Assembly: GCF_004328645.1 (NCBI RefSeq) | Contig: NZ_CP031395.1 | Span: 1,265,501-1,329,500 of the forward strand | Origin: Hylemonella gracilis | GTDB lineage: Bacteria; Pseudomonadota; Gammaproteobacteria; Burkholderiales; Burkholderiaceae_C | Length of the DNA: 64,000 bases | Direction: 5' to 3' | Shown here: piece after piece, positions 1-10,244 of the stretch | How the letters are laid out: the number at the start of each line of letters is the position of its first letter | Position numbering within the stretch: position 1 is the stretch's first letter | Made by a program: the position numbers and the translations under genes | Notes under the pieces: generated by a model | What the model saw: the letters and a program-made list of their open reading frames with translations, nothing else | What the model was told of the DNA's origin: nothing | The model's database searches: none

Positions 1-642
1 CTGGCCGCTGAGGCTCCGGCGTTCACCGAAGCGCACCGGTACGAACCGAACAGCCCATATTCCGCGAGCAAGGCCGCGAGCGACCACCTTGTGCGTGCTT
101 ACCGCCACACCTATGGCCTGCCGGTCCTCACGACCAACTGCTCCAACAACTACGGTCCTTATCACTTCCCCGAGAAGCTGATCCCCTTGATGATCGTCAA
201 TGCCCTTGCAGGTAAGTCACTGCCGGTCTATGGAGACGGCATGCAAGTGCGCGATTGGTTGTACGTCCAGGACCACTGCAGTGCCATCCGTACGGTGCTG
301 GCGCGTGGCCAGGTGGGTGAGACCTACAACGTTGGTGGCTGGAACGAAAAACCCAATATCGAGATCGTCGAAACGCTTTGCGTCCTGCTCGACGAACTGC
401 GCCCCCGCGGCGATGGCCAGAGCTATGCGGATCAGATCACCTACGTGAAGGACCGGCCCGGGCATGACCGGCGTTACGCCATCGACGCCCACAAGCTGGA
501 GCGTGAACTGGGCTGGAGGCCGGCCGAGACCTTCGAGAGCGGCATCCGCAAGACGGTCGAGTGGTACCTGGCTCATCCGCACTGGGTGGCCCGCGTACAG
601 TCCGGCGCCTACCGTGACTGGGTGCGTAAGCAGTACGCCTGA
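1..642 (+). CDS. rmlB: dTDP-glucose 4,6-dehydratase, C-terminal part (5' end outside window)
   Basis: Second step of dTDP-L-rhamnose synthesis: NAD-dependent conversion of dTDP-glucose to the 4-keto-6-deoxy sugar. The frame is open from base 1, so the gene begins outside the window; the N-terminal Rossmann half is missing and about 213 residues remain of the usual 350. The SDR catalytic motif YSASK is encoded at 58-72, followed by the family blocks [18 protein letters not shown] and [10 protein letters not shown], and a typical C-terminus ending WYLAHPHW. The next gene, rmlD, starts 17 bases downstream. The product also feeds the 3-amino sugar branch encoded at 6598-8077. Confidence 0.96.
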   Translation: MAAEAPAFTEAHRYEPNSPYSASKAASDHLVRAYRHTYGLPVLTTNCSNNYGPYHFPEKLIPLMIVNALAGKSLPVYGDGMQVRDWLYVQDHCSAIRTVLARGQVGETYNVGGWNEKPNIEIVETLCVLLDELRPRGDGQSYADQITYVKDRPGHDRRYAIDAHKLERELGWRPAETFESGIRKTVEWYLAHPHWVARVQSGAYRDWVRKQYA

Positions 643-659
643 GTACAGACAGCGCGCGC

Positions 660-1562
660 ATGAAGATCCTCCTGTTCGGCAAGAACGGCCAAGTTGGCTG
701 GGAACTGCAACGCAGTCTGTCCCCGCTGGGCGAGCTGATCGCGTTGGACCGCTCGGGCGCGGACGGTCTGACCGGGGACTTGAATGATCTGGCCGATCTG
801 GCGCGAACGGTACACGCTGTGCAACCCCAGGTGATCGTCAATGCAGCGGCCTATACCGCCGTTGACCGGGCCGAGGCCGATGTCGAAGTGGCCCACCGAA
901 TCAATGCCGAGGCACCCGGGGTACTGGCCCGGGCTGCCGCGCAGCATGACGCGCTGCTGGTGCACTACAGCACCGACTATGTGTTCGACGGCGGCGGCAC
1001 GCGGCCCTGGCGCGAGAACGACGCCACCGCACCCTTGAGTGTCTATGGCCGGACTAAGCGGGAAGGTGAGCTGGCCATACAGGCTGCTGGCTGCCGCCAT
1101 CTGATCTTCCGCACCAGTTGGGTCCATGCCGCGCGCGGCGGCAACTTCGCCAGGGCCATGCTGCGGCTGGCCGCGGAACGCGAAGTACTGAAGGTCATCA
1201 ACGATCAGATCGGCGCGCCTACGGGCGCTGATCTGCTGGCCGACGTGACGGCGCATGCCGTGCACCAGGTGATGCGCCAAGACGTGTCCGCCGAAGCATT
1301 GGGCATACACCATCTCACGGCTGCCGGTGAAACCAACTGGTTCGACTATGCCTGCTTCGTGCTCGGCCACGCGCAAGACAAGGGCTGGGCGCTCAAGACC
1401 TCCCCCCAGCAGGTGCAGTCCATTCCCAGCAGCGCTTATCCCACGCGTGCGCGCCGCCCTCACAATTCACGCTTGGACTGCGCGCGCCTGCAACGAACCT
1501 TCGGTCTGACTCTGCCCCCCTGGCAGGTTGGCGTGGCGCGTATGCTCGACGAAATATTTTGA
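660..1562 (+). CDS. rmlD: dTDP-4-dehydrorhamnose reductase
   Basis: Last enzyme of dTDP-L-rhamnose synthesis, reducing dTDP-4-keto-L-rhamnose with NAD(P)H. The protein has 300 residues, normal for RmlD. It starts with [16 protein letters not shown] (GxxGxxG nucleotide-binding loop), has the STDYVFDG block near residue 105 and YGRTK as the YxxxK catalytic pair near residue 130. It is the second gene of an rmlB-D-A-C order common in beta- and gammaproteobacteria; rmlA starts 16 bases after the stop. Confidence 0.96.
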   Translation: MKILLFGKNGQVGWELQRSLSPLGELIALDRSGADGLTGDLNDLADLARTVHAVQPQVIVNAAAYTAVDRAEADVEVAHRINAEAPGVLARAAAQHDALLVHYSTDYVFDGGGTRPWRENDATAPLSVYGRTKREGELAIQAAGCRHLIFRTSWVHAARGGNFARAMLRLAAEREVLKVINDQIGAPTGADLLADVTAHAVHQVMRQDVSAEALGIHHLTAAGETNWFDYACFVLGHAQDKGWALKTSPQQVQSIPSSAYPTRARRPHNSRLDCARLQRTFGLTLPPWQVGVARMLDEIF

Positions 1563-1578
1563 GAGAGACACCATCCAG

Positions 1579-2469
1579 ATGAGCGTACAACGCAAAGGCA
1601 TCATCCTCGCTGGCGGCTCCGGCACACGCTTGCACCCGGCCACGCTGGCCATCAGCAAGCAGCTGCTGCCGGTCTACGACAAGCCCATGGTCTATTACCC
1701 GCTTAGCACCCTGATGCTCGCGGGCATCCGCGACATCCTGCTCATCAGCACGCCACAAGATACGCCGCGCTTCACGCAATTGCTGGGCGACGGTAGCCAG
1801 TGGGGTTTGAATCTGCAGTACGCCGTGCAACCCAGTCCCGATGGTTTGGCGCAGGCCTTCATCATCGGCGAGCGGTTCATCAATGGCGGCCCGAGCGCAT
1901 TGGTGCTTGGCGACAACATCTTCTATGGAAACGACTTTCAACCGATGCTGGGACAGGCCATGGCACGAGGCCGTGGCGCCACAGTTTTTGCTTACCATGT
2001 CCAGGATCCTGAGCGCTACGGCGTGGTCGAGTTCGATGCGAGCGGCAAGGTCCTATCTCTTGAGGAAAAGCCCAAAGTTCCGAAAAGTAACTACGCCGTG
2101 ACGGGCTTGTATTTTTATGACGGACAAGTTGCGGCTTTGGCCAACAACCTCAAACCCTCGGCGCGTGGAGAGCTCGAAATCACCGATCTCAATCGCCAGT
2201 ATCTGGATCAAGGTTTACTCAATGTGGAACTGATGGGGCGTGGCTATGCCTGGTTGGATACCGGGACACATGACAGTCTGCTGGAAGCCAGTCAGTTCAT
2301 TGCCACGCTGGAACACCGACAGGGTCTCAAAGTGGCTTGCCCCGAAGAAATTGCCTGGCGACAAGGTTGGATCAATGGCGCAGATCTGGAGAAGCTCGCC
2401 CTGTCCATGGCCAAGAATGGTTACGGGCACTACCTGATGCGCTTGCTGAAGGAGGGGTACGTTCAGTGA
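1579..2469 (+). CDS. rmlA: glucose-1-phosphate thymidylyltransferase
   Basis: First step of dTDP-rhamnose synthesis: dTTP plus glucose-1-phosphate gives dTDP-glucose. The ATG at 1579 gives 296 residues beginning [18 protein letters not shown], the usual family start; an in-frame GTG 51 bases upstream lies inside rmlD and is not needed. The nucleotidyltransferase signature [20 protein letters not shown] is at residues 12-31, and the metal/substrate block LGDNIFYG is near residue 110. The stop overlaps the GTG start of rmlC, which suggests translational coupling. Base composition drops slightly from about 2000 onwards. Confidence 0.97.
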   Translation: MSVQRKGIILAGGSGTRLHPATLAISKQLLPVYDKPMVYYPLSTLMLAGIRDILLISTPQDTPRFTQLLGDGSQWGLNLQYAVQPSPDGLAQAFIIGERFINGGPSALVLGDNIFYGNDFQPMLGQAMARGRGATVFAYHVQDPERYGVVEFDASGKVLSLEEKPKVPKSNYAVTGLYFYDGQVAALANNLKPSARGELEITDLNRQYLDQGLLNVELMGRGYAWLDTGTHDSLLEASQFIATLEHRQGLKVACPEEIAWRQGWINGADLEKLALSMAKNGYGHYLMRLLKEGYVQ

Positions 2470-3020
2470 ACGTGATTCCGACGAGGTTGCCGGGTGTGCT
2501 GATCATTGAGCCTCAAGTATTCAATGATGCGCGTGGCTTTTTTTTTGAAAGCTACAACGACATTACCTTTTCTCAGGCTACGGGTATATCGCTGCACTTT
2601 GTGCAAGATAACCACAGCCATAGCGTTCATGGTGTACTGCGCGGCATGCACTATCAAATTCAACGGCCGCAGGGCAAGCTGGTGCGGGTGATCAAAGGCA
2701 AAGTGTTTGACGTGGTGTTGGACTTGCGGCGCAGTTCGCCGTATTTCGGTCAATGGACTTGCGCCGAATTGAGTGATGCCAACCAGCGGCAGCATTGGAT
2801 TCCACCAGGTTTTGCACATGGCTTTCTCGTCACGGGCGAGTCGGCGGATGTACTCTACAAAGTCACGGACTACTACGCACCAGAGTACGAGCGTTGCGTA
2901 CTCTGGAATGATCCCGCGCTTGGCATCGATTGGCCACTGGGTGCCGTGAGTGGTGATATCAGGCTTTCGACCAAGGACGGGCAGGGGGTGACGCTGGCGC
3001 AGGCGCAAACCTACGCATAG
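2466..3020 (+). CDS. rmlC: dTDP-4-dehydrorhamnose 3,5-epimerase
   Basis: Cupin-fold epimerase acting on dTDP-4-keto-6-deoxyglucose. I chose the GTG at 2466 because it overlaps the rmlA stop (GTGA), lies 8 bases after the strong ribosome site AAGGAGGGG (2449-2457), and gives 184 residues, the normal RmlC length. Recognisable blocks are [10 protein letters not shown], the catalytic-histidine region [25 protein letters not shown] and [12 protein letters not shown]. It completes the rhamnose set. This stretch (2470-2900) is more A+T-rich than rmlB and rmlD. Confidence 0.96.
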   Translation: MNVIPTRLPGVLIIEPQVFNDARGFFFESYNDITFSQATGISLHFVQDNHSHSVHGVLRGMHYQIQRPQGKLVRVIKGKVFDVVLDLRRSSPYFGQWTCAELSDANQRQHWIPPGFAHGFLVTGESADVLYKVTDYYAPEYERCVLWNDPALGIDWPLGAVSGDIRLSTKDGQGVTLAQAQTYA

Positions 3021-3037
3021 CAGCTGAGGAACTGAAT

Positions 3038-4483
3038 ATGTTCAATGTCACTCCTGTCATTCTTTGCGGCGGCTCGGGTACCCGCTTGTGGCCGCTCTCG
3101 CGCGCAGGTTTCCCCAAGCAATTCCTCGTGTTATCAGGTGTCAACAGCCTGTTTCAGCAGGCCGTTCAACGAATCCAGACCGCCGCGGCGCCGGACATAC
3201 AGATTGGCCAGACCCTGGTCGTGACCAACGAGGAGCACCGCTTTCTTGCCCTGGATCAGTTGCGGGAATTGAAAGACGTAATGGCTACCTTGCTGCTGGA
3301 GCCATCTGCGCGCAACACCGCTCCAGCCCTCACCCTGGCCGCATTGCAAGCTCGTGCCGAAGGCGATGACCCCATCCTGGTCGTGACCCCATCCGATCAG
3401 ACAGTGACCGATGGTGCCGCGTATTCGGCCGCGCTTCAGGCGGCCATTCGGGCTGCCGTCAATGGCTCCATCGTCATCTTGGGCGTGACACCGGACCGAC
3501 CGGAAACCGGCTATGGCTACATCCGCGCGAGCGGTGCATCTGGTGATGGCGAGGGTGTCCGTAAGGTTCAGGCGTTCGTTGAAAAGCCCGACTTGGCTAC
3601 CGCCCAGAACTACCTGGCAGAAGGCGGCTATTTCTGGAACGCCGGCATGTTCGTGCTCAGGGCCAGTACTTGGCTGCATGCGCTAGAGCGCTTCCGATCA
3701 GACATTGCGCAAGCTACACGCGCGGCCTGGCAAGGCAAGACCACCGACGCGCAGTTCATCCGACCCGACAAGGCTGGGTTTGCCGCCATCCCTTCCGAGT
3801 CGATCGACTATGCCGTGATGGAAAAATGCCCGGGTTCGGACATCTCCACGTACATGACACCGCTGGCCGCAGGTTGGAATGACCTGGGTGCTTGGGAATC
3901 CGTCTGGCAAGTGGGCGCGCAGGACGCGCAAGGCAATGTGTTGCAAGGCGATGTGCTTGCCGCAGATACGCACAACACCTTGGTGCATGCCAGTGGTCGT
4001 CTGGTGGGTGTGGTGGGCGTGGACAATCTGGTCATCGTCGAGACGGCTGATGCCGTGCTGGTGGCCGAACGCAGCCAGAGCCAGAACGTCAAGAAGATTG
4101 TCCATGCGCTAGAACAGCGCAAGCGCGAAGAACAGACCCTGCATCGCAAGGTGCATCGCCCCTGGGGCTGGTACGACAGCGTGGACCAAGGCGAGCGTTT
4201 CAAGGTCAAACGCATCATGGTCAAGCCGGGGGCGTCACTGAGTTTGCAAAAGCATCACCACCGCGCTGAGCATTGGATCGTGGTGACCGGGACCGCCGAG
4301 GTGACGTGTGGCGACAGGAAAATTCTGCTGAGCGAGAACCAGTCCACCCACATTCCGCTCGGAGAGGTCCACCGCCTGGCCAATCCCGGCAAGGTGCCGT
4401 TAGAAATCATTGAGGTACAAAGCGGCAGCTATCTCGGTGAGGATGACATAGTTCGTTTTGAAGACACGTATGGCCGCTGTTGA
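3038..4483 (+). CDS. manC: mannose-1-phosphate guanylyltransferase / mannose-6-phosphate isomerase
   Basis: Bifunctional type II enzyme supplying GDP-mannose. The 481 residues match the full-length bifunctional form. The N-terminal nucleotidyltransferase begins with the motif [20 protein letters not shown] near residues 8-27, and NAGMF and [10 protein letters not shown] blocks follow. The C-terminal cupin isomerase domain (about 370-481) has [17 protein letters not shown] and the histidine cluster [10 protein letters not shown]. The start is preceded by a GAGGA ribosome site. Its product is the substrate of the next gene, gmd. Confidence 0.96.
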   Translation: MFNVTPVILCGGSGTRLWPLSRAGFPKQFLVLSGVNSLFQQAVQRIQTAAAPDIQIGQTLVVTNEEHRFLALDQLRELKDVMATLLLEPSARNTAPALTLAALQARAEGDDPILVVTPSDQTVTDGAAYSAALQAAIRAAVNGSIVILGVTPDRPETGYGYIRASGASGDGEGVRKVQAFVEKPDLATAQNYLAEGGYFWNAGMFVLRASTWLHALERFRSDIAQATRAAWQGKTTDAQFIRPDKAGFAAIPSESIDYAVMEKCPGSDISTYMTPLAAGWNDLGAWESVWQVGAQDAQGNVLQGDVLAADTHNTLVHASGRLVGVVGVDNLVIVETADAVLVAERSQSQNVKKIVHALEQRKREEQTLHRKVHRPWGWYDSVDQGERFKVKRIMVKPGASLSLQKHHHRAEHWIVVTGTAEVTCGDRKILLSENQSTHIPLGEVHRLANPGKVPLEIIEVQSGSYLGEDDIVRFEDTYGRC

Positions 4484-4502
4484 CAGGGGCGTTTTAATTC
4501 AC

Positions 4503-5627
4503 ATGAAACAGAAAATTGCACTCATCACCGGCATCACCGGGCAAGACGGTTCTTATCTCGCTGAACTCTTGCTGGAAAAAGGTTACATCGTTCACGGTAT
4601 CAAGCGTCGCGCGAGTCTTTTCAACACCAACCGCGTTGACCATCTCTACCAGGACCCGCACATTGACCACCGCAACTTCGTGTTGCACTACGGCGATCTG
4701 ACGGACACCAGCAACCTGGTGCGCATCGTGCAGCAGGTGCAGCCGGACGAAATCTACAACCTCGGCGCGCAAAGCCATGTGGCCGTGAGCTTTGAAAGCC
4801 CTGAGTACACGGCGGACGTGGATGCCATCGGTGCCTTGCGCCTGCTGGAGGCCATCCGTATCCTGGGCTTGGAAAAGAAAACTCGTTACTACCAGGCCAG
4901 CACCAGCGAACTCTACGGGCTGGTGCAGGAGATTCCGCAAAAGGAAACCACGCCCTTCTATCCACGCAGCCCCTACGGCGTGGCCAAGCTCTATGCCTAC
5001 TGGATCACGGTGAACTACCGTGAAGCGTATGGCCTGTATGCGTGCAACGGAATTCTGTTCAATCATGAGAGTCCGCGTCGTGGCGAGACCTTCGTCACGC
5101 GCAAGATCACGCGCGGGCTGTCCAACATTGCACAGGGCCTGGATCAATGCCTGCACATGGGCAATATGGATGCACTGCGCGATTGGGGTCACGCCAAAGA
5201 CTACGTGCGCATGCAGTGGATGATGCTGCAACAGGACGCCCCCAAGGACTACGTCATCGCCACTGGCGTGCAGTACAGCGTGCGGCAGTTCATCGAGAAA
5301 TCGGCGGCCCAACTGGGCCTCGCCTTGCGTTTCGAAGGCAAGGGCGTGGATGAAAAGGCGGTGGTGGCCGCCATTCATGGCGACAAAGCCCCTGCCTTGA
5401 AGGTGGGTGATGTCGTGGTGCGTGTTGATCCCCATTACTTCCGCCCTGCAGAGGTCGAAACCCTGCTGGGCGATCCGAGCTTGGCGAAACAGGATCTGGG
5501 CTGGATACCCCAGATCACGCTCGACGAAATGGTGCAGGAAATGGTCACCCATGATCTGGAGCAGGCCAGGCAGCATGCACTGCTCAAACACCATGGTTAC
5601 ACCGTGCAGGTCAGCAAGGAAAAATGA
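4503..5627 (+). CDS. gmd: GDP-mannose 4,6-dehydratase
   Basis: Converts GDP-D-mannose to GDP-4-keto-6-deoxy-D-mannose. The ATG at 4503 gives 374 residues beginning [19 protein letters not shown], the canonical Gmd start with the GxxGxDG loop. Further hallmarks are [17 protein letters not shown], the STSELYG block and the catalytic YGVAK. The C-terminal part is slightly longer than usual, with an insert around [20 protein letters not shown]. The stop overlaps the fcl start (ATGA), so the pair should be co-translated to make GDP-L-fucose. Confidence 0.96.
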   Translation: MKQKIALITGITGQDGSYLAELLLEKGYIVHGIKRRASLFNTNRVDHLYQDPHIDHRNFVLHYGDLTDTSNLVRIVQQVQPDEIYNLGAQSHVAVSFESPEYTADVDAIGALRLLEAIRILGLEKKTRYYQASTSELYGLVQEIPQKETTPFYPRSPYGVAKLYAYWITVNYREAYGLYACNGILFNHESPRRGETFVTRKITRGLSNIAQGLDQCLHMGNMDALRDWGHAKDYVRMQWMMLQQDAPKDYVIATGVQYSVRQFIEKSAAQLGLALRFEGKGVDEKAVVAAIHGDKAPALKVGDVVVRVDPHYFRPAEVETLLGDPSLAKQDLGWIPQITLDEMVQEMVTHDLEQARQHALLKHHGYTVQVSKEK

Positions 5628-6601
5628 GCTCGCTCGAACAACCCCGCATTTATGTTGCTGGCCATCGCGGCATGGTCGGCAGCGCCATCGTGCGCGCCTT
5701 GCTGGCCCGGGGCGTCGCGGCAGACCAGATCATCACGCGCACGCATGCGGAGCTGGACCTGACCCAACAATCCGCAGTGCAAGCATTCTTTGCTAGCGAA
5801 AAACCTGACCAGGTCTACTTGGCAGCAGCCAAGGTGGGAGGCATCCTGGCCAACAACAGTTATCCGGCCGATTTCATCTACGATAATCTGCTGCTGCAGG
5901 CCAACATCATTCATGCGGCGCACGAGTACGGGGTACAGAAGCTACTCTTCCTGGGGTCAAGTTGCATCTACCCGCGCATGGCGCCGCAACCCATGGCGGA
6001 AGATGCTTTGCTTACCGGGACGTTGGAGCTGACCAACGAGCCCTACGCCATTGCCAAGATCGCCGGTATCAAGCTCTGCGAGAGTTACAACCGCCAGTAC
6101 GGGCGCGACTACCGCAGCGTAATGCCCACCAACCTCTATGGCCCAGGAGACAACTACCACCCCGAGAATAGCCACGTCATACCTGCGCTGTTGCGGCGTT
6201 TTCATGAAGCCAAGGTTGATGGAGCTTCGGAAGTAATGATCTGGGGGACGGGTAAGCCTCGGCGCGAGTTCCTTTACGTGGATGACATGGCCGCAGCGAG
6301 TGTCTTCGTGATGTGCTTGTCCGACGCCGAGTATCGAGCACAAGTGAAACCGCAGCTAAGCCATATCAACGTAGGTTACGGTTCGGATGTGACCATTGCG
6401 GAGTTGGCGCAGACCGTCGCGCGTATCGTAGGTTACACGGGCCACATTGGTTTTGACGTCGAAAAGCCAGATGGGGCACCTCGTAAACTGATGGATTCCG
6501 GGCGTTTGCAGGCCATGGGGTGGCGTGCAACTGTGACGCTGGAAGATGGGCTGCGTCGTGCTTATCAGGACATGCAGACACAAGAGATGCGCAGCGTATG
6601 A
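5624..6601 (+). CDS. fcl: GDP-L-fucose synthase
   Basis: Epimerises and reduces GDP-4-keto-6-deoxy-mannose to GDP-L-fucose with NADPH. The 325 residues are close to the normal length. It carries [15 protein letters not shown] (GxxGxxG loop), LGSSCIYPR with the active-site Ser/Cys, and [18 protein letters not shown] with the YxxxK pair. [23 protein letters not shown] substrate residues follow. It overlaps gmd by 4 bases and its stop overlaps the next start (ATGA). An alternative reductase such as Rmd is unlikely, because the Cys and His epimerase region is intact. Confidence 0.95.
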   Translation: MSSLEQPRIYVAGHRGMVGSAIVRALLARGVAADQIITRTHAELDLTQQSAVQAFFASEKPDQVYLAAAKVGGILANNSYPADFIYDNLLLQANIIHAAHEYGVQKLLFLGSSCIYPRMAPQPMAEDALLTGTLELTNEPYAIAKIAGIKLCESYNRQYGRDYRSVMPTNLYGPGDNYHPENSHVIPALLRRFHEAKVDGASEVMIWGTGKPRREFLYVDDMAAASVFVMCLSDAEYRAQVKPQLSHINVGYGSDVTIAELAQTVARIVGYTGHIGFDVEKPDGAPRKLMDSGRLQAMGWRATVTLEDGLRRAYQDMQTQEMRSV

Positions 6602-6966
6602 CCCATTTTGCTGTCTTGAATCTACCGACCTTTGCCGATCAGCGTGGTTCGCTGACAGTCATGGAGCGCGCACTGCCGTTTGAGGTGGTGCGCACCTACT
6701 GGATTCATGGTGCCGATGGGCAGACCCGTGGTGGCCATCGGCACACCTATACGCGGCAGGCCTTGATAGCGATCAGCGGAAAGATCGACGTCTACATGAA
6801 CGACGGCGTGACGGCCGAAACGATCGCACTCGATCACCCCGGCAAATGCTTGCTGGTGGAGCCCAAGGATTGGCACACCATGAATTTTGGTCCCGGCTCC
6901 GTGCTGCTGGTCATGTCTTCCCATCCCTATGACCGCAGCGAGTACATCGACACGCCGTATGAGTGA
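6598..6966 (+). CDS. FdtA/QdtA-like dTDP-4-keto-6-deoxyhexose 3,4-ketoisomerase (WxcM-like cupin)
   Basis: Small single-domain cupin of 122 residues starting at the ATG that overlaps the fcl stop. It matches the FdtA/QdtA/TylM3-type sugar 3,4-ketoisomerases, with [22 protein letters not shown] at the N-terminus followed by [18 protein letters not shown], where the paired histidines are the expected catalytic site. These enzymes move the keto group of the RmlB product from C4 to C3 so that C3 can be aminated. The aminotransferase next door supports this. Whether the product is the Fuc3N (galacto) or Qui3N (gluco) form cannot be read by eye. Confidence 0.86.
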   Translation: MTHFAVLNLPTFADQRGSLTVMERALPFEVVRTYWIHGADGQTRGGHRHTYTRQALIAISGKIDVYMNDGVTAETIALDHPGKCLLVEPKDWHTMNFGPGSVLLVMSSHPYDRSEYIDTPYE

Positions 6967-6973
6967 GCCTCAC

Positions 6974-8077
6974 ATGATCGAATACGAAAGCCTCGTACGC
7001 TCCAATGCTGCCTTCATGGCCGATCTGGAGGAGGCCGCGACCCGCGTGATCCGCAGCGGCTGGTACGTGCTGGGGCAGGAAGTCAGTGCCTTCGAGGCCG
7101 AGTTCGCCCAATACATCGGTGCCAAGCACTGCATCGGCGTGGCCAACGGCCTGGATGCCCTGATTCTGTCCATCGAGGCGCTCGACTTGCCTGCGGGCAG
7201 CGACATCCTGGTGGCGTCCAACACCTACATCGCGACCATCATCGCGATCCTACGCGCCGGCCACAAACCCGTGCTGGTGGAACCCGAACTGGCCACGTTC
7301 AACATGGACCCGGCACGCCTGCCTGCCGCCATGACGACCAACACCCGGGCCATCTGTGTGACGCACCTGTTTGGCAAAACTTGCCGCATGGACGCCATCG
7401 GTGCCTTCGCGCGCGAACATGGCCTGAAGCTTGTGGAGGACTGCGCGCAGTCGCACGGCGCCAAGCTCGGCAGCCAGACGACCGGCACCTTCGGTGACGC
7501 TGGCTGCTTCAGCTTCTACCCCACCAAAAACCTCGGCGCCGTGGGCGAAGGGGGCGCCATTGTCACCAACGACGACGCCCTGGCCGAACGCCTGCGCATG
7601 ACGCGCAACTACGGCTCCGAGAAGAAATACGTCTTCAAGTATGTGGGCGTTAACTCGCGCCTGCATGAAATGCAGGCCGCGCTGCTGCGCGTGAAGCTGC
7701 GGCACCTGAACGAGATGACGGCGCACAAGCGGAAGTTGGCCCGAATCTATTTTGACCACCTGCCCGACTGGCTGGCCAAGCCGCCTGAGGCGGCCGATGA
7801 GTTCGACGTCTTCCACATCTACGGCATCCGACACCCACAGCGCGACGCCTTGCGTCAGCACCTGCTCGACCACGGCGTGAAAACCGAGGTGCACTATCCT
7901 ATTCCGCCGCACCACCAGGAGGCCATGAAAGGCATCCTGTCCGGCCACTACCCCATTACCGAAGAGCTGCACGCCACCGAGCTTAGCCTGCCGATCTCGG
8001 TGGGCAACACGGAAGCCGAGATCCGGACCGTGTGCGACGTGCTCGTGGCGGCGAAGGAAAGGTTTGCGCCGGCATGA
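6974..8077 (+). CDS. DegT/DnrJ/EryC1 (FdtB/QdtB-like) sugar aminotransferase
   Basis: PLP-dependent transaminase expected to aminate C3 of the keto sugar made by the adjacent ketoisomerase. About 367 residues, starting MIEYESLVRSNAAFMADLEEA; an in-frame ATG at 6959 overlapping the previous stop is an alternative start. Family blocks are GVANGLDALILSIEAL, the EDCAQSHGA region and SFYPTKNLGAVGEGGAI, where the lysine should hold PLP. The C-terminal VKTEVHYPIPPHHQEAM is typical of VioA/FdtB-type enzymes. With RmlA, RmlB and the FdtA-like gene it defines a dTDP-3-amino-3,6-dideoxyhexose branch. Confidence 0.9.
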   Translation: MIEYESLVRSNAAFMADLEEAATRVIRSGWYVLGQEVSAFEAEFAQYIGAKHCIGVANGLDALILSIEALDLPAGSDILVASNTYIATIIAILRAGHKPVLVEPELATFNMDPARLPAAMTTNTRAICVTHLFGKTCRMDAIGAFAREHGLKLVEDCAQSHGAKLGSQTTGTFGDAGCFSFYPTKNLGAVGEGGAIVTNDDALAERLRMTRNYGSEKKYVFKYVGVNSRLHEMQAALLRVKLRHLNEMTAHKRKLARIYFDHLPDWLAKPPEAADEFDVFHIYGIRHPQRDALRQHLLDHGVKTEVHYPIPPHHQEAMKGILSGHYPITEELHATELSLPISVGNTEAEIRTVCDVLVAAKERFAPA

Positions 8078-8940
8078 GCAACCCAAAGCAGACCCCCGAG
8101 GACCGCTGGGACGTGGTTATCGCGCCCCGCGGCAAGGTCGTTGCGCTCGATCTGGGTAGCGTCTGGCGCTACCGGGACCTGATCCTGATGTTCTTCAAGC
8201 GCGACTTCATCGCGTTCTACAAACAGACGATTCTGGGCCCGCTGTGGTACCTGATACAGCCGCTCATGACGGCCACCACCTACTTCGTGGTGTTCGGGAA
8301 GATCGCGAACATCTCGACCAGCGGCCTGCCGCCCTTTCTTTTCTACATGTCGGGCATCGTGCTCTGGAATTACTTCTCGGTCTGTCTCATCAACAACTCC
8401 GAGGTGTTTTCCAAGAATGCCGCGCTGTTCGGCAAGGTGTACTTCCCTCGCCTGGTGGTGCCGATCTCCATCGCCATGAGCGGGCTGGTCGCGCTGGCCA
8501 TCCAGTTCAGCCTGCTCACCGCCGTGACCATCGGGTTCATGCTGCTCACCGACGACGCGAAACTGCACGCCCAGATCCTCCTGGCATTGCCGTTCATCGT
8601 GGCGCATGTGGCTGCGCTGGGCATGGGCGTGGGGCTGATCGTCTCCGCGCTCACCGTGCGCTTCCGGGACCTCGCCTTCGCGGCCGGATTTGCGACCCAG
8701 CTCTGGATGTACGCCACACCGGTGGTGTATCCGTTCTCGCAGATTCCGGAGCGCTACCAATGGTTCTTCTACCTGAACCCCATGACCGCTCCCGTGGAAA
8801 CCGTTCGTTCGGCCATGTTCGGCTCGCCCGGTGTCCCGGTGACACTCTGGTTGAGCAACATCGCCATCGCGGGCCTGCTGCTCCTGGCAGGGGTGCTGCT
8901 GTTCTCCCGGGCGGAAGCCAATGCCATGGACACGGTGTGA
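8074..8940 (+). CDS. wzm: polysaccharide ABC transporter permease
   Basis: ABC-2 type inner-membrane permease exporting undecaprenyl-linked glycan to the periplasm. The ATG at 8074 overlaps the aminotransferase stop and gives 288 residues. It has the Wzm/KpsM pattern: an N-terminal cytoplasmic segment, then YRDLILMFFKRDFIAFYKQT and LGPLWYLIQPLMT leading into about six hydrophobic segments (around residues 60-280), including FPRLVVPISIAMSGLVALAI and the extracytoplasmic WMYATPVVYPFSQIPE. It pairs with wzt immediately downstream and indicates ABC-dependent rather than Wzx/Wzy export. Confidence 0.94.
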   Translation: MSNPKQTPEDRWDVVIAPRGKVVALDLGSVWRYRDLILMFFKRDFIAFYKQTILGPLWYLIQPLMTATTYFVVFGKIANISTSGLPPFLFYMSGIVLWNYFSVCLINNSEVFSKNAALFGKVYFPRLVVPISIAMSGLVALAIQFSLLTAVTIGFMLLTDDAKLHAQILLALPFIVAHVAALGMGVGLIVSALTVRFRDLAFAAGFATQLWMYATPVVYPFSQIPERYQWFFYLNPMTAPVETVRSAMFGSPGVPVTLWLSNIAIAGLLLLAGVLLFSRAEANAMDTV

Positions 8941-8949
8941 AGGCACGAC

Positions 8950-10242
8950 ATGAACTCTGATGTTGTCATTCACGCTGAGAACATCAGCAAGCAGTACCGC
9001 CTGGGCGTCATCAACCACGGCACGCTGTACCGCGACCTGCAAAGCTGGTGGGCGCGCTGGCGCGGCCAGCCCGACCCCAATGCCGAGGTGGTGGACGCGC
9101 GCGGGCACCGGGAGAGCAAGGCCCGAATCGTCGGGGACCGCTTCTACGCACTGGACGACGTGAGCTTCTCCGTCAATCAGGGCGACATCATCGGCATCGT
9201 CGGCCGCAACGGGGCCGGTAAATCCACGCTGCTCAAGGTGATCTCGCGCATCACCGCGCCCACCACGGGTCGTATCCGGCTCAAGGGGCGGGTGGCCAGC
9301 TTGCTGGAGGTGGGCACGGGTTTCCACCCCGAACTCACGGGCCGTGAAAACGTCTACCTGAATGGGGCCATCCTCGGCATGAGCCGCCGTGAGGTGAGCA
9401 GTAAGTTCGAGCAGATCGTCGAATTCGCCGAGATCGGTGAATTCATCGACACCCCCGTCAAGCGATACTCGTCCGGGATGTACGTGCGGCTGGCCTTCTC
9501 CGTCGCGGCACACCTCGACCCCGAGATCCTGCTGGTGGACGAAGTGCTGGCCGTGGGCGACATCAACTTCCAGAAGAAGTGCCTGGGCCGCATGCAGGAA
9601 ATCGGCAAGGACGGCCGGACCATCCTGTTCGTGAGCCACAACGTGTCGGCCGTGAAGCAGATGTGCAACAAGGGCCTGCTGCTGAACGACGGCCGCTCCA
9701 TCCGCGTCGGCCCCACCAGCGACATCATCAGCGAGTACGTGGACCATTTCAACGACCATCAAGCGGCGGAGTACGTGCGGGCGACCGAGCCGAACCCGAG
9801 CAGTGTGGCGGTCCTGCGGCTGGCCATCTGCAACGCCAAGGGCGCCATCGCCAGCCAGATCGAGTTGACCGAGGACTTCTTTGTCGAGGTCGACTACCTG
9901 CTGGGCACGCCGATGTCGGGCCTGAGCGTGGGCCTCCAGGTCATCCTGGACGACGGTCTGTTGACCATGCTGTCCCTGTCCGACCCGGAATTCGCCCCCG
10001 AACGGCTGAACATGCGCCCCGCCGGCCGCTACAAGGCGCGCGTGAAAATCCCCAGGCAGATCCTGAACACCGGTCGCTACCGTCTCCGGGTCGGCATCTC
10101 GTCGCGCTTTTCCGTCTACGACATCGTCGAGAACGTGACCTTCGAGGTCGTCGACAACGTGGGGATCGTGCAGTTCATGGGATGGGACCGCAAGGGCTCC
10201 CTGCTGGGCGTCCAGCTGCCCTGGGACGTGGAGCGCGCCTGA
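8950..10242 (+). CDS. wzt: polysaccharide ABC transporter ATPase with C-terminal substrate-specificity domain
   Basis: ATPase partner of Wzm, 430 residues, much longer than a minimal Wzt/KpsT (about 220-250). Walker A GRNGAGKST is at about residues 85-93, the ABC signature YSSGMYVRL near 174 and Walker B ILLVDEVLAVGD near 192. The extra region from about residue 285 has the beta-rich character of the Wzt C-terminal domain, which in E. coli O8/O9a recognises the modified non-reducing end of the glycan. This fits the several methyltransferases in the locus, one of which could add the export cap. Confidence 0.94.
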   Translation: MNSDVVIHAENISKQYRLGVINHGTLYRDLQSWWARWRGQPDPNAEVVDARGHRESKARIVGDRFYALDDVSFSVNQGDIIGIVGRNGAGKSTLLKVISRITAPTTGRIRLKGRVASLLEVGTGFHPELTGRENVYLNGAILGMSRREVSSKFEQIVEFAEIGEFIDTPVKRYSSGMYVRLAFSVAAHLDPEILLVDEVLAVGDINFQKKCLGRMQEIGKDGRTILFVSHNVSAVKQMCNKGLLLNDGRSIRVGPTSDIISEYVDHFNDHQAAEYVRATEPNPSSVAVLRLAICNAKGAIASQIELTEDFFVEVDYLLGTPMSGLSVGLQVILDDGLLTMLSLSDPEFAPERLNMRPAGRYKARVKIPRQILNTGRYRLRVGISSRFSVYDIVENVTFEVVDNVGIVQFMGWDRKGSLLGVQLPWDVERA

Positions 10243-10244
10243 GC

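Noticed and set aside
9579..10244. Upstream extension of the acyltransferase frame through wzt
   Set aside because: It lies inside wzt in another frame and encodes Arg/Pro-rich sequence; the hexapeptide protein starts at 10245.
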